From NCBI RefSeq assembly GCF_000759435.1, contig NZ_JRJG01000016.1, positions 53,024 to 117,023 on the forward strand: 64,000 nt of DNA. The letters run 5' to 3'. Origin of the DNA: Hoeflea sp. BAL378. Its GTDB lineage: Bacteria; Pseudomonadota; Alphaproteobacteria; Rhizobiales; Rhizobiaceae. The position numbers were made by a program, and so were the translations under genes. The notes below the pieces were generated by a model. The model worked only from the letters and a program-made list of their open reading frames with translations. It was not told the origin of the DNA and searched no databases. Each line of letters starts with the position of its first letter. Position 1 is the stretch's first letter. Below are positions 1-8,570 of the stretch, piece after piece.

Positions 1-1966
1 AGGGGTCATCGCCGCGGGCCTCCAGCGCAATCCTTTCAATCGCGTCAAAGCCGAAATCGCCGAGTTGGTCGGCATCGCGAAGCTTCTGCCCAAAGGCTGC
101 GACACCGACCGAAAACCGGACATCCTCGGGCGCGTCGGCAAAACTGCCCACTTCCGCGGTCTGGCCGACGGGTATTTCGGTCAGCCTGCTTTGCGCCTCG
201 CCCGGCAGCTTGGCCCTGATCTTGAGAAAGGCCAGTTCATCGCCACGGGCGGCATTCGAGGCCGGTGCGGGGTCGCCATAGCGCAGGTCGCTGTTGAGCA
301 CCGCCGGGCTGCCTACGGGAGTGATCTCGTAAATCGCGGTGACGGTGTGGCCGGAACCGATCTCGCCCGCATCCACCCGGTCATTGTTGAAGTCCTCGCG
401 ATTGAGAGCCCGGGTCTCGAAGCCGATCTGGCGATACTCGGCCACCATGGCCGGATTGAACTCGAGCTGGAACTTCACGTCCGACGCAATCGGGAACAGC
501 GACGCCGAGGCTTCCTGCACCAGCGTCTTCTCGGCCTCCGCGAGCGTGTCGATATAGGCCGCGACGCCGTTGCCGTTCTGCGCGAGCGCCTGCATCAGCT
601 GGTCGTTGTAGTTGCCCTGCCCGAAGCCGAAGATCGACAGGAACACGCCGGTCTCCCGTTTCTTCTCGATCATCGCGGTGAGCGACCGGTCGTCGCTCTG
701 GCCGACATTGAAGTCGCCATCGGTGGCGAGCATCACCCGGTTGACCCCGCCTTCGACAAAGCCTTTCTCGGCGAGCCTGTAGGCTTCCGCAAGACCGGCC
801 GCTCCTGCGGTCGATCCCCCGGGACGCAAGGCGTCCATGGCGTCGAGGATCCTGCGTCGCTCTGAAACCGGCGTCGGCTCGAGCACCGTGCCCGCCTCGC
901 CCGCATAGGTGACGATCGACACCGTGTCGGCCGGATCGAGCGTGTTGACCAGCAGCCGGAAGGCCGTCTTGAGCAGCGGCAGCTTGTCGGGCTCCTGCAT
1001 TGACCCCGACACATCGAGGAGAAACACCAGATTGGCGCGCGGCCGCTCAGCCGGCGCGATGTCGTAGCCCTTCACCCCGATGTGCAGAAGCTTCGTGTGC
1101 GCGTTCCACGGCGTTGGCGTCACCGTCACCGTGGCGCGGAACGGCGTGGCCGCACTTTCCGGTCCGGGATAGGCATAGGGGAAGTAATTGACCATCTCCT
1201 CCACCCGCACCGTCTCCGGCTCGGGCATCACCCCCTGCTTTAGCGCCCGGCGCACAAACGCGTAGGATGCCGTGTCGACATCCGCCGAGAAGGTCGAGAC
1301 CGGGTGTTCGGCCACGGACTTGACGCTGTGGCTCTCGACCGCCTCCACCCTGTCGCGGCCGGTCTCCATCTGCGGAACCGGGTAATCGGGAGACCGCAGT
1401 ATGGCGTCCTGCTCGAGCTGTGCATTGGCCTGCCCATACTCGCCGTCGGGTTGAGGCGTGAAGCTCTTGCGCTGCATGTCTTGCGGCGCCGCGCCCATCG
1501 GGTTCAACGCCCGTTGCGCCGGCTGCGGCGCGGCCGCCATCGGCGGCGTCGCTTCAGCCACGGCCATCTCTTCCTGCAAGGGAGCAGGCGGCGATGGTTT
1601 CAGCAGCGTCACCTCCGGATCGACAGGTCGGCCCATTTCCAGGGGCGCCAGGAGTTCCGGCTCGAAACCGTGGTGGTCTTGGGCAATCTGCCAGGTCATG
1701 TAGGCTGCCGCAGGCAGGATCATCAAGGTGGCAAGGGCGGTGCCCGCCATATAGCGCTGGTTCATCAGTCCGCTCCGTATCGAGGTTACGATACGGCTAA
1801 GACGTCCTCCGGCGGCCGATCCTTGGGCAGCTTCTTGGGCAGCACGCTTTTTTTCCGGCCCGGCCTTGTCGAAAGCCAGAAGGGCGGCGTCGAGCGCCTG
1901 GCGTTTGGCATCCTCCAGCGGCGGCGGCGCGCTGCGCGCCAGTCTCTTGAGATCCTTGTCGATCAT
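1..1966 (-). CDS. VWA-domain protein, YfbK-like, membrane anchored (3' end beyond window)
   Basis: Minus-strand frame that stays open from the ATG at 1966 to the left edge, giving 655 codons without a stop. After a short cytoplasmic N-terminus there is one hydrophobic segment at about residues 68-85, then a Pro/Ala/Gln-rich linker. A von Willebrand A domain follows, with the metal-binding motif DVSGSM near residues 317-322 and later 'ATDGDFNVG'. This layout matches the YfbK/DUF3520 family of surface VWA proteins. Its ATG overlaps the stop of the upstream sigma factor gene (ATGA), so the two are translationally coupled. The N-terminal part before the membrane segment could be an anti-sigma-like anchor, which is inference from the operon. 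The C-terminus is missing. Confidence 0.85.
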   Translation of the reverse strand, partial: MIDKDLKRLARSAPPPLEDAKRQALDAALLAFDKAGPEKKRAAQEAAQGSAAGGRLSRIVTSIRSGLMNQRYMAGTALATLMILPAAAYMTWQIAQDHHGFEPELLAPLEMGRPVDPEVTLLKPSPPAPLQEEMAVAEATPPMAAAPQPAQRALNPMGAAPQDMQRKSFTPQPDGEYGQANAQLEQDAILRSPDYPVPQMETGRDRVEAVESHSVKSVAEHPVSTFSADVDTASYAFVRRALKQGVMPEPETVRVEEMVNYFPYAYPGPESAATPFRATVTVTPTPWNAHTKLLHIGVKGYDIAPAERPRANLVFLLDVSGSMQEPDKLPLLKTAFRLLVNTLDPADTVSIVTYAGEAGTVLEPTPVSERRRILDAMDALRPGGSTAGAAGLAEAYRLAEKGFVEGGVNRVMLATDGDFNVGQSDDRSLTAMIEKKRETGVFLSIFGFGQGNYNDQLMQALAQNGNGVAAYIDTLAEAEKTLVQEASASLFPIASDVKFQLEFNPAMVAEYRQIGFETRALNREDFNNDRVDAGEIGSGHTVTAIYEITPVGSPAVLNSDLRYGDPAPASNAARGDELAFLKIRAKLPGEAQSRLTEIPVGQTAEVGSFADAPEDVRFSVGVAAFGQKLRDADQLGDFGFDAIERIALEARGDDP

Positions 1967-2553
1967 TGCTCGTCTCCAGACCCGCGCAACAGCGTTTCGA
2001 GCCGCTTTCGCGCGGTATGCACATGGTAGGAAACCGTGGATTCAGCGCAGCCCATCACAACGGCAGCTTCGGCGTGGCTCAATTCCTCGCCGTAAACCAG
2101 CATCACCGCATCGCGTTGCTTGTCCGGCAGCGTGCAAACCGCGTCCCACACGTAATCGCTGTGGCTCGGCTTGTAGCAAGCGATGTCGTCCCCGAGAGCC
2201 GCGGCGTGGACCGCAAGTGCCTTCGCCTTGCGCATCTCGCGGTCGATGAACCTGGCATGATCATGGGCGGCATTGATCGTGATGCGGTAGAGCCAGGTCC
2301 TGAACGCGCTCTCTTTGCGCCAGTTGCGGATAGCGAATCCGAGCCGGACGCAGACATTCTGCGCAATATCCTCGGCCGCGGACCTGTCGCGGCACCATTT
2401 CCAGGCGACGCGATGAATGAAGGCATAATGGCGCCCGACAAGCATGGCGAAAGCGTCGCGGTCGCCAACAGACGCCCGTTCCGCCAATGTATCATCCGCC
2501 GGCTCTTCGTCGCTCCGGGTCTTCGGTTCCATGCAGTCACGTGTCTCCATCAT
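1963..2553 (-). CDS. ECF-type RNA polymerase sigma factor
   Basis: 196-residue protein of typical ECF size. Region 2 covers about residues 40-100 (RNA polymerase binding and -10 recognition, with the 'AEDIAQNVCVRL' and 'FRTWLYRITIN' signatures). Region 4 covers about 140-190 (helix-turn-helix with 'LSHAEAAVVMGCAESTVSYHV'). It would direct transcription of a small regulon. The ATGA overlap with the VWA gene makes a two-gene operon, and the N-terminal stretch of that partner may hold the sigma in check. A second in-frame Met lies eight codons downstream of the chosen start and is an alternative. Confidence 0.88.
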   Translation of the reverse strand: MMETRDCMEPKTRSDEEPADDTLAERASVGDRDAFAMLVGRHYAFIHRVAWKWCRDRSAAEDIAQNVCVRLGFAIRNWRKESAFRTWLYRITINAAHDHARFIDREMRKAKALAVHAAALGDDIACYKPSHSDYVWDAVCTLPDKQRDAVMLVYGEELSHAEAAVVMGCAESTVSYHVHTARKRLETLLRGSGDEQ

Positions 2554-2604
2554 CGGATACTTTGACGACGGAATACTTGCATTCCTTGGGTGCGGGAGAA
2601 AATA

Positions 2605-3318
2605 TTATCTGAACGCCGCCATGTGGAAGCGGATCTGCGGATCGCTGTAGCGGTGGTCCCGCCCGACCGGGCAGGCGTCGCGCGCCCGGCATCCGCCGCT
2701 CATGCAGCCCTGCCGGCCGGCCTCGGTTGCGAGATACGCGCGGCAGCCCGCCACGTCGAAGCCGTCCGGGCTGTAGGCCCCGACCGGGCAGGCCGAGAGG
2801 CAGGGCCGGTCGGGGCAGCTATCGCAGGGATGGGAGGTGACGGGCGCAGCGCCGGCAGCGTCGGGCGTCAGCCCGAGCCGCGCCGCGGCCGCGGGCGAAA
2901 ACAGGATCGCGCCGCGATAGCCGTGCCAGAGACCATAGACCGGATGGATGAGCAGGCCGAGCGGCGAAGGCTTCAGGCTTTCGGCCGCCATCGCCCATTG
3001 CTGGAACGGATGCCAGGGCCTGTCGGAGGGGAACACCGCCTCGCCGCCCGCGGCTGCGGCCAGCGGCGCGATCAGCGCCTTCGACCAGGCGTCGAGCGGA
3101 TGGGAGAGGCCGGGATGGGCGCCGCGCCAGGCCTCGAACACCGGCCAGAAACCGCCGCCGCCATGGCCGACGAGAACGATCGCCGCAGCCGCCCCGCCCG
3201 CCGACAGTCGCGGCGCGGCCTCCTCGGCCGGAACCACGGATCCGCGCAGGCAGAGCCCGTGGACGGCCAGCGCCGCCTCAAGCACACGCAGATCGCCCGG
3301 CCCGGCCACGGGCGTCAC
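2605..3318 (-). CDS. 4Fe-4S dicluster-type protein
   Basis: 237 residues, probably starting at GTG. The C-terminal third carries two ferredoxin-like cysteine clusters: one of the form C-x2-C-x4-C-x3-CP near residues 165-180, and a second between about 190 and 220 (C...C-x4-C-x5-CP), which fits two 4Fe-4S centres. The arrangement resembles the C-terminal half of epoxyqueuosine reductase (QueG)-like proteins, but the B12-binding N-terminal part is not recognisable, so the substrate is unknown. It lies 104 bp downstream of, and on the same strand as, the MttB-type methyltransferase. An electron-transfer role there is possible but only inferred. Confidence 0.65.
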   Translation of the reverse strand: MTPVAGPGDLRVLEAALAVHGLCLRGSVVPAEEAAPRLSAGGAAAAIVLVGHGGGGFWPVFEAWRGAHPGLSHPLDAWSKALIAPLAAAAGGEAVFPSDRPWHPFQQWAMAAESLKPSPLGLLIHPVYGLWHGYRGAILFSPAAAARLGLTPDAAGAAPVTSHPCDSCPDRPCLSACPVGAYSPDGFDVAGCRAYLATEAGRQGCMSGGCRARDACPVGRDHRYSDPQIRFHMAAFR

Positions 3319-3422
3319 CTTCCCGTCCCGCCGTCGCGGAACGCGGATCTCCAGACCTCCTTGTGGATGAGGCCTGCGACTTTCTCCTGACCGCCTGTCT
3401 CCCTGGCTTTATCGGGCTGTGT

Positions 3423-5012
3423 TCACGTGAAGGCGTCGGGCATCTCCGCCTTGCGCTTGGCGATATAGGCAAGCAGCGCCTCGTCGATCGCGGGATCGAG
3501 CTCCGGTCCGACATAGCTGTCGAGCCACGACCGGCACAGCGCCCGCGCCCTCTCCTCGATGCGCTTCTCGCCTTCGGCCAGCCACTGCTCGTAGGAATTG
3601 TTGTCGGCCAGCGACGAGCGGTAGAAGGCCTGCTGGAAATTGGCCTGGGTGTGGGCGCAGCCGAGATAGTGGTTGCCGGGTCCCACCTCGGCGATGGCGT
3701 CGAGCGCCTGGCCGGTTTCCGACAGGTCGATGCCCTCGGCGAAGCGCTGCTGCATGCCGAGCTGGTCGATGTCGATCATGAACTTCTCGTAGGAGCTGAC
3801 CAGCCCGCCCTCGAGCCAGCCGGCCGAATGCAGCGCGAAATTGGTGCCCGCCAAGAGCGTCATGTTGAGCGTCGAGGCGCTCTCGTGCGCGGCCTGCGCA
3901 TCGGGGACCTTGGAGCCGCAGAGCGAGCCGCCGGTGCGGAACGGGATCTTCAGCCGCCGCGCGAGCTGCGCCGCACCATAGGAGACCAGCGCCGGCTCCG
4001 GCGTGCCGAAGGTCGGCGCGCCCGACTGCATCGAGATCGACGCGGCAAACGTGCCGAACAGCACCGGCGCGCCGGGACGGATGAGCTGGGTGAAGGCCGC
4101 GCCCGCCAACACTTCGGCGAGAATCTGCGTGAGCGTGCCCGCCACCGTGACCGGGCTCATGGCGCCGGCGAGAATGAACGGCGAGACCACGCAGGCCTGG
4201 TTGTTGCGGGCATAGACCTTGAGCGCGCCGAGCATGGTCTCGTCGAACACCATCGGCGAATTGGCGTTGATCAGGTTGAGGGTGACGCAATTCTTGTCGA
4301 CGAAGTCTGCGCCGAACAGGATCTTGCACATCTCGATCGTGTCTTCGGCGCGCTCGGGCGCGGTCACCGAGCCCATGAACGGCTTGTCGGAATATTTCAT
4401 GTGGCTGTAGACCATGTCGAAATGCCGCTTGTTGACGGGCACGTCGACCGGCTCGCACACGGTGCCGCCGGAATGGTGCAGCGCCGGCGCCATATAGGTC
4501 AGCTTCACGAAATTGCGGAAATCCTCGATCGTCGCATAGCGCCGCTCGCCGTCGAGATCGCGCACGAAGGGCGGGCCGTAGACCGGGGCGAACACGGTGG
4601 CCTTGCCGCCGATCTGCACCGAGCGCGCCGGATTGCGCGCATACTGGGTGAAGATCTCGGGCGCCGTCTTCAGCAGTTCGCGGCACAGACCCTTGGGGAA
4701 CCGGACCCGCTCGCCCGAGATGTCGGCGCCGGCTTCGCGCCACAGCGCGATCGCCTCCGCGTCGTCGCGGAACTCGATGCCGATTTCCTCGAGCACCGTG
4801 TCGGCGTTGCGCTCGATCAGGCTCAGGCCTTCCTCGTCCAGCACCTCGTAGACGCCGAGCTTGCGCATGATGAACGGCATCGATAGGCCGGGTCCGCCGC
4901 CGGATCGCGCCGCGCGACGCCCCGCGGCGCCCTTGCCGCGCCGCCCGGATGCGGCCTCCGGCGTCGCCTCTTGAGCCAGTTCAGGGGTGGAAAGCGTATC
5001 TGGATGAGCCAT
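3423..5012 (-). CDS. MttB-superfamily corrinoid-dependent methyltransferase (non-pyrrolysine)
   Basis: 529 residues from the ATG at 5012. It belongs to the trimethylamine methyltransferase (MttB) superfamily, which transfers a methyl group from a quaternary or tertiary amine to Co(I) of a cognate corrinoid protein. The frame has no internal amber codon, so it is a non-pyrrolysine member. The characterised non-Pyl enzymes MtgB, MtpB and MtcB use glycine betaine, proline betaine and gamma-butyrobetaine respectively. Residues 22-40 form a basic Arg/Gly-rich extension ahead of the TIM barrel. It is divergent from the corrinoid protein gene across a 249 bp promoter region. The substrate cannot be read from sequence alone; a betaine is my best guess from the wider context. 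Confidence 0.88.
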   Translation of the reverse strand: MAHPDTLSTPELAQEATPEAASGRRGKGAAGRRAARSGGGPGLSMPFIMRKLGVYEVLDEEGLSLIERNADTVLEEIGIEFRDDAEAIALWREAGADISGERVRFPKGLCRELLKTAPEIFTQYARNPARSVQIGGKATVFAPVYGPPFVRDLDGERRYATIEDFRNFVKLTYMAPALHHSGGTVCEPVDVPVNKRHFDMVYSHMKYSDKPFMGSVTAPERAEDTIEMCKILFGADFVDKNCVTLNLINANSPMVFDETMLGALKVYARNNQACVVSPFILAGAMSPVTVAGTLTQILAEVLAGAAFTQLIRPGAPVLFGTFAASISMQSGAPTFGTPEPALVSYGAAQLARRLKIPFRTGGSLCGSKVPDAQAAHESASTLNMTLLAGTNFALHSAGWLEGGLVSSYEKFMIDIDQLGMQQRFAEGIDLSETGQALDAIAEVGPGNHYLGCAHTQANFQQAFYRSSLADNNSYEQWLAEGEKRIEERARALCRSWLDSYVGPELDPAIDEALLAYIAKRKAEMPDAFT

Positions 5013-5094
5013 CAAAAGCCTGCATTTTCTGAAATGGCGCACCATCGCGCCGATTCCGACATGCTAGCCAAAACCGCCTCCCGCACATTCCTCT

Positions 5095-5115
5095 GAGCGC
5101 CAAGCCTTGGCGCTC
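5095..5115. promoter_or_regulatory. inverted repeat in the divergent mttB/corrinoid promoter region
   Basis: Nine-base arms GAGCGCCAA and TTGGCGCTC separated by three bases, midway between the two divergent starts. It could be an operator for both genes or a leader hairpin. The same 249 bp region also holds a 10-base direct repeat GCATTCAAGG at 5166-5175 and 5243-5252, the second merging into the ribosome binding site of the corrinoid gene. I see no B12 riboswitch here. Confidence 0.4.
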
Positions 5116-5261
5116 AAGGAATATTGCATAAAAGACACGCCGTCGCTTTTTCCGTTATGCGCGTCGCATTCAAGGAACTTTTTGCACACAATCGCCTATA
5201 TCGCTATGCACGTGGACAGCTTCGGCTTGCCGCCGGACCAGCGCATTCAAGGGAGATACCG

Positions 5262-5963
5262 ATGTCTGACGATGAAATCATTCTTTCCGAACTCTCCGAC
5301 GATGAACTTGTCCAGCAGATGCATGACGATCTGTATGATGGTCTCAAGGAAGAGATCGAGGAAGGCACCAATATCCTTCTCAGCCGCGGCTGGACGCCCT
5401 ACGACCTGCTCACCGAGGCCCTCGTCGAGGGCATGCGCATTGTCGGCGAGGATTTCCGCGACGGCATTCTCTTCGTCCCCGAAGTGCTGATGAGCGCCAA
5501 TGCGATGAAGGCCGGGATGTTCATCCTGCGCCCTCTGCTGATCGAGACCGGCGCGCCCAAGCTCGGCAAGATGGTGATCGGCACCGTCAAGGGCGACATT
5601 CACGACATCGGCAAGAACCTGGTGGGAATGATGATGGAAGGCGCGGGCTTCGACGTCATCGACCTCGGCATCAACAATCCGGTGGAAAAATACATCGAGG
5701 CGATCGAGCGCGAACAGCCCGACATTCTCGGCATGTCGGCGCTCCTGACCACCACCATGCCCTACATGAAGGTCGTGATCGACACGATGAAGGAAAAGGG
5801 CATCCGCGACGATTTCATCGTGCTGGTCGGCGGTGCGCCGCTCAACGAGGAATTCGGCAAGGCCGTGGGCGCGGACGCCTATTGCCGCGACGCCGCCGTG
5901 GCCGTCGAGACCGCCAAGGATCTCATCAAGCGCCGCCACAACCGCCTCGCCGCCGGGGCGTAA
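5262..5963 (+). CDS. methyltransferase cognate corrinoid protein (B12-binding)
   Basis: 233 residues, start chosen at the ATG preceded by AAGGGAG. A helical cap domain (about residues 15-95) precedes a Rossmann-like B12 domain. The base-off/His-on cobalamin signature is complete: D112-x-H114-x2-G117, an S-x-L segment near 159, and GG at 190-191, with His114 as the lower axial cobalt ligand. It accepts the methyl group from the MttB partner and presents it to the methyl-THF methyltransferase encoded at 10.6 kb. It is MtbC/MttC/MtgC-like and of usual length. The gene is divergent from the methyltransferase gene and ends just before a strong palindrome. Confidence 0.92.
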   Translation: MSDDEIILSELSDDELVQQMHDDLYDGLKEEIEEGTNILLSRGWTPYDLLTEALVEGMRIVGEDFRDGILFVPEVLMSANAMKAGMFILRPLLIETGAPKLGKMVIGTVKGDIHDIGKNLVGMMMEGAGFDVIDLGINNPVEKYIEAIEREQPDILGMSALLTTTMPYMKVVIDTMKEKGIRDDFIVLVGGAPLNEEFGKAVGADAYCRDAAVAVETAKDLIKRRHNRLAAGA

Positions 5964-5986
5964 ACGGTTGAAACGGTCGCGTTGAA

Positions 5987-6010
5987 CCAGGCGCCGGCTC
6001 CGGCGCCTGG
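5987..6010. terminator. 24-bp palindrome between convergent genes
   Basis: Perfect inverted repeat with 11-base arms (CCAGGCGCCGG and its complement) around CT. It lies just past the corrinoid gene and before the convergent lipoprotein gene. There is no T-tract on either side, so it may stop both transcripts only weakly or simply protect 3' ends. Confidence 0.6.
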
Positions 6011-6022
6011 GACCAGATCGGC

Positions 6023-6151
6023 CTACTCGACCGAATCCTGAACCGCGTCAACGGACTGGTTGACATCGCGGCCGACGCCGCGAATGGTATTGGCGCATGA
6101 CGCCAGCGTCAGGGCGACGAGCACTACGGCGGAGATCTTGAAAAGGTTCAT
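6023..6151 (-). CDS. entericidin-like small lipoprotein
   Basis: 42 codons, found by reading the gap. The protein starts MNLFKISAVVLVALTLASC, a signal peptide ending in a lipobox (L-A-S-C, lipidated Cys at 19). A short tail N-T-I-R-G-V-G-R-D-V-N follows, the signature of entericidin A/B-type lipoproteins. A ribosome binding site (AGGAT) precedes the ATG. Family members are small membrane lipoproteins linked to envelope stress and stationary phase. The gene is convergent with the corrinoid protein gene and divergent from the DUF1638 gene, so it is probably unrelated to the methyl-transfer system. Confidence 0.8.
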   Translation of the reverse strand: MNLFKISAVVLVALTLASCANTIRGVGRDVNQSVDAVQDSVE

Positions 6152-6197
6152 GGCTTGAAATCCTAGATTGGAGAGCACCGGTCAAAAATCGGTCCTG

Positions 6198-6824
6198 ATG
6201 ATGTCCACGACGGAAGAACGATCAACTCCGGCAAAAGTTCCACGCTCCGTGCGAATTATCGCCTGCGGCATGATTGCCCGCGAGGTCCTGGCGGTCAACG
6301 CCCAGCTCGGCCATGATCACATCGATCTCAAATGCATCGACGCCAATTACCACCATCATCCCGACCGCATCGCCCCGGCGGTGGACCGGGCGATTCGCAA
6401 GGCGCGGGCGGAGGGCTTCGAGCACATCTTCATCGGCTACGCCGATTGCGGCACCGGCGGCGATCTCGACAAGGTCTGCGCCGCCCACGGGGTCGAGCGG
6501 ATCGCCGGGCCGCACTGCTTCTCCTTCTACATGGGCAACGCCGCCTTCGAAGCGGCCGGCGACGAGATGATGACGACCTTCTTCATCACCGATTTCCTCG
6601 CCCGGCATTTCGACGCCTTCCTGATCCGGCCGCTCGGCCTCGACCGCTTTCCGGAGCTGCGCGACACCTATTTCGGCCATTACGAGCGGGCGCTGTACCT
6701 GGTCCAGACCGATGATCCGGAGCTCGAGGCGAAGGCCCGCGCGGCGGCCGACCGTCTGGGCCTGCGCTACGAACGCCGGGTCACCGGCTACGGCGACCTC
6801 ACCGTGGCGCTGGCGGGACTCTGA
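6198..6824 (+). CDS. DUF1638 family protein
   Basis: About 208 residues; the chosen ATG is one of two adjacent Met codons, and a TTG further upstream at 6168 is possible. It matches the DUF1638 family, with conserved 'GYADCGTGGDL' near residue 83 and 'GPHCFSFYMG' near 108, so conserved Cys and His could bind a metal or cofactor. DUF1638 genes occur beside corrinoid methyltransferase genes in other genomes (family knowledge), and here it lies between the corrinoid protein and the C1 enzymes. Biochemical function is unknown; a role in cobalamin or methyl-group handling is inference from context. A clear terminator follows. Confidence 0.8.
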   Translation: MMSTTEERSTPAKVPRSVRIIACGMIAREVLAVNAQLGHDHIDLKCIDANYHHHPDRIAPAVDRAIRKARAEGFEHIFIGYADCGTGGDLDKVCAAHGVERIAGPHCFSFYMGNAAFEAAGDEMMTTFFITDFLARHFDAFLIRPLGLDRFPELRDTYFGHYERALYLVQTDDPELEAKARAAADRLGLRYERRVTGYGDLTVALAGL

Positions 6825-6857
6825 GCTGCGCCGGCGAATTTTCGGCACGGTCGATCT

Positions 6858-6892
6858 GTGGCAACAATTCTTCCGGCATTGCCACATTTTTT
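6858..6892 (+). terminator. Rho-independent terminator after the DUF1638 gene
   Basis: Seven-base stem GTGGCAA / TTGCCAC with a 14-base loop, followed directly by ATTTTTT. It lies 34 bp after the DUF1638 stop and separates that gene from exoD. Confidence 0.75.
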
Positions 6893-6901
6893 AAGCAATC
6901 C

Positions 6902-7585
6902 ATGCTTACATCAGGACTATCGCAATTCAGGGTATCTCCAGTGAGTCTGCAGTCCGCCGTGTCGCCCGTCTCCTCCATCGATGCAACCGAGAAGAAGCAT
7001 CCCGAAAAGCTCTCCGAGCTTCTCGAGCGGCTGGCGCGCGACGCCGGCGCGCGCGTTTCCATGGGCGAGATCGCCAACGCGCTCAACGACCGCTCGTTCG
7101 GCGCCTTCCTCCTGGTCTTCGCCCTGCCCAATCTCATTCCGCTGCCGCCTGGCGCCACCATGGTGCTGGGCCTGCCGATGGTGTTCGTCGCCTGGCAGAT
7201 GGTGATCGGCTACAACAAGGTCTGGCTGCCGCGGGCGCTTTCCAATTACACCGTCGACCGCGCCACGTTCCAGCGCATGGTCACGCGCGTTTCGCCCTGG
7301 CTGCGCAGCGCCGAGACCTGGGTGCGCCCGCGCAACTGGCCGCTCGACGGACCGGTGCGCGAACGGCTGTTCGGGATTTTCGCGCTGCTGCTGGCCGTCA
7401 CCTGCGTGCTGCCGATTCCCTTCGGCAACTGGCTTCCCGCCTTCGCGGTTGCCGTTCTCGGCGTCGCCCATACCGAGCGCGACGGCAATTGCCTGGCGCT
7501 GGGCGTGATCACCGGCCTTGTCTCGGTCACCGTGGCGGGTCTCGTGGTGGCCTTCACCGGCGCGGTGCTGGTCCGCCTGTTCTGA
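6902..7585 (+). CDS. ExoD-family exopolysaccharide synthesis membrane protein
   Basis: 227 residues. After a soluble N-terminal stretch (residues 30-60) there are hydrophobic segments at about 70-100, 155-180 and 195-225, the ExoD pattern ('ALPNLIPLPPGATMVLGLPMV'). ExoD was first described in Sinorhizobium meliloti, where mutants alter exopolysaccharide production and alkali sensitivity; its biochemical role is unknown. A second Met 13 codons in could be the true start. The gene lies between C1 genes on the same strand but is fenced off by the upstream terminator, so it is probably a bystander. Confidence 0.85.
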   Translation: MLTSGLSQFRVSPVSLQSAVSPVSSIDATEKKHPEKLSELLERLARDAGARVSMGEIANALNDRSFGAFLLVFALPNLIPLPPGATMVLGLPMVFVAWQMVIGYNKVWLPRALSNYTVDRATFQRMVTRVSPWLRSAETWVRPRNWPLDGPVRERLFGIFALLLAVTCVLPIPFGNWLPAFAVAVLGVAHTERDGNCLALGVITGLVSVTVAGLVVAFTGAVLVRLF

Positions 7586-7655
7586 GGACGCCCGCCGTAG
7601 TCGGATCTTAACCCCGGTCGTGCTAGGGTCGCGCTTTGCATCCGACGGAAAACGC

Positions 7656-8426
7656 ATGACCAAACAACCGGCCATCCTCGTTATCACCGCTGGCGGCGCC
7701 TATGCCTGGGTCATAGCCAATGCCCTGGCGTCGCGATTTCCGGGCGTCGAGGTGGCGTTGGAATATCCCGAGCCGAAGGGCGTGTTCCTGAAGCGCCGGG
7801 CCCGCAAGGTTGGCTGGGTCCAAACCGTCGGCCAGTTCTTCACCATGCTCGTCTCGCGGTTCGGAAAGCGCTTCGTCAGCGCCCGGATGGACGCCATCGT
7901 CAAGGATTTCCGGCTGCAAACCGAGCTCGCGCCCGGCGTGCCGCTCACGCGCGTCTCCTCCGCCAATGGCGCCGACTGCCTGGAGCTGATTGCCGCGCGC
8001 AAGCCCGATGTGGTGTTCCTGGCCGGATGCCGGATGCTGTCCAGGGCGACGCTCGCCGCCATTTCCTGCCCCGTGCTCAACTATCATTCTGGCATCAACC
8101 CGAAATACCGCGGCCTGGCCGGCGGCTGGTGGGCGCGCGCCACCGGTGATCATCAGAACTACGGCGCCACCGTGCACCTGGTCGATCCCGGCGTCGACAC
8201 CGGCGCGACGCTGCATCAGGTCTTCCTCCCGCGCGACCCGCGCGCGACCCTGTTGACGGACGCGCTGATCATGGCCGCGGGCTCCCGCGAGATGGTGGTG
8301 CGCGCCGTGGAGGACGCGCTCAAGGGCGACTTCGCCCCGGTTCCGAGCGACCTGCCCTCCGTGCAGCGCTTCCATCCGCCGGTCTGGACCTATCTCGCCA
8401 CAGGTCTCGGCAAGGGCGTCTGGTAG
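7656..8426 (+). CDS. formyltransferase-family protein
   Basis: 256 residues with the N-terminal formyl transferase fold. The catalytic triad of 10-formyl-THF-dependent enzymes appears intact: Asn142 and His144 in 'LNYHSGINPKYRG', and Asp181 in 'DPGVDTGA'. It lacks the C-terminal domain of methionyl-tRNA formyltransferase and differs from purU and purN. It may formylate a sugar, lipid or amino compound using 10-formyl-THF. Its place beside THF one-carbon genes is suggestive, but a separate envelope-modification role next to exoD is equally possible. The start is set at the ATG before a signal-like GGxY stretch. Confidence 0.75.
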   Translation: MTKQPAILVITAGGAYAWVIANALASRFPGVEVALEYPEPKGVFLKRRARKVGWVQTVGQFFTMLVSRFGKRFVSARMDAIVKDFRLQTELAPGVPLTRVSSANGADCLELIAARKPDVVFLAGCRMLSRATLAAISCPVLNYHSGINPKYRGLAGGWWARATGDHQNYGATVHLVDPGVDTGATLHQVFLPRDPRATLLTDALIMAAGSREMVVRAVEDALKGDFAPVPSDLPSVQRFHPPVWTYLATGLGKGVW

Positions 8427-8570
8427 GCTTTTCCAAGCGCCATATTTGACCGCGCCGGTCATCCCGATTACCTCCGTCACCCCGCAGGTCGTTTTTGACG
8501 CGCCGCGCGTCGTCGTGAGCGAAGCGGCGAAAATTCCCCATGCGCATTGTGAACCTTCAAGGAGACCGAA

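Noticed and set aside
3423..5012. pyrrolysine-containing MttB
   Set aside because: The frame is uninterrupted and has no internal TAG, so no amber readthrough is needed.
5013..5261. cobalamin riboswitch before the corrinoid genes
   Set aside because: No B12-box or multi-helix leader could be recognised in the 249 bp; only a simple inverted repeat is present.
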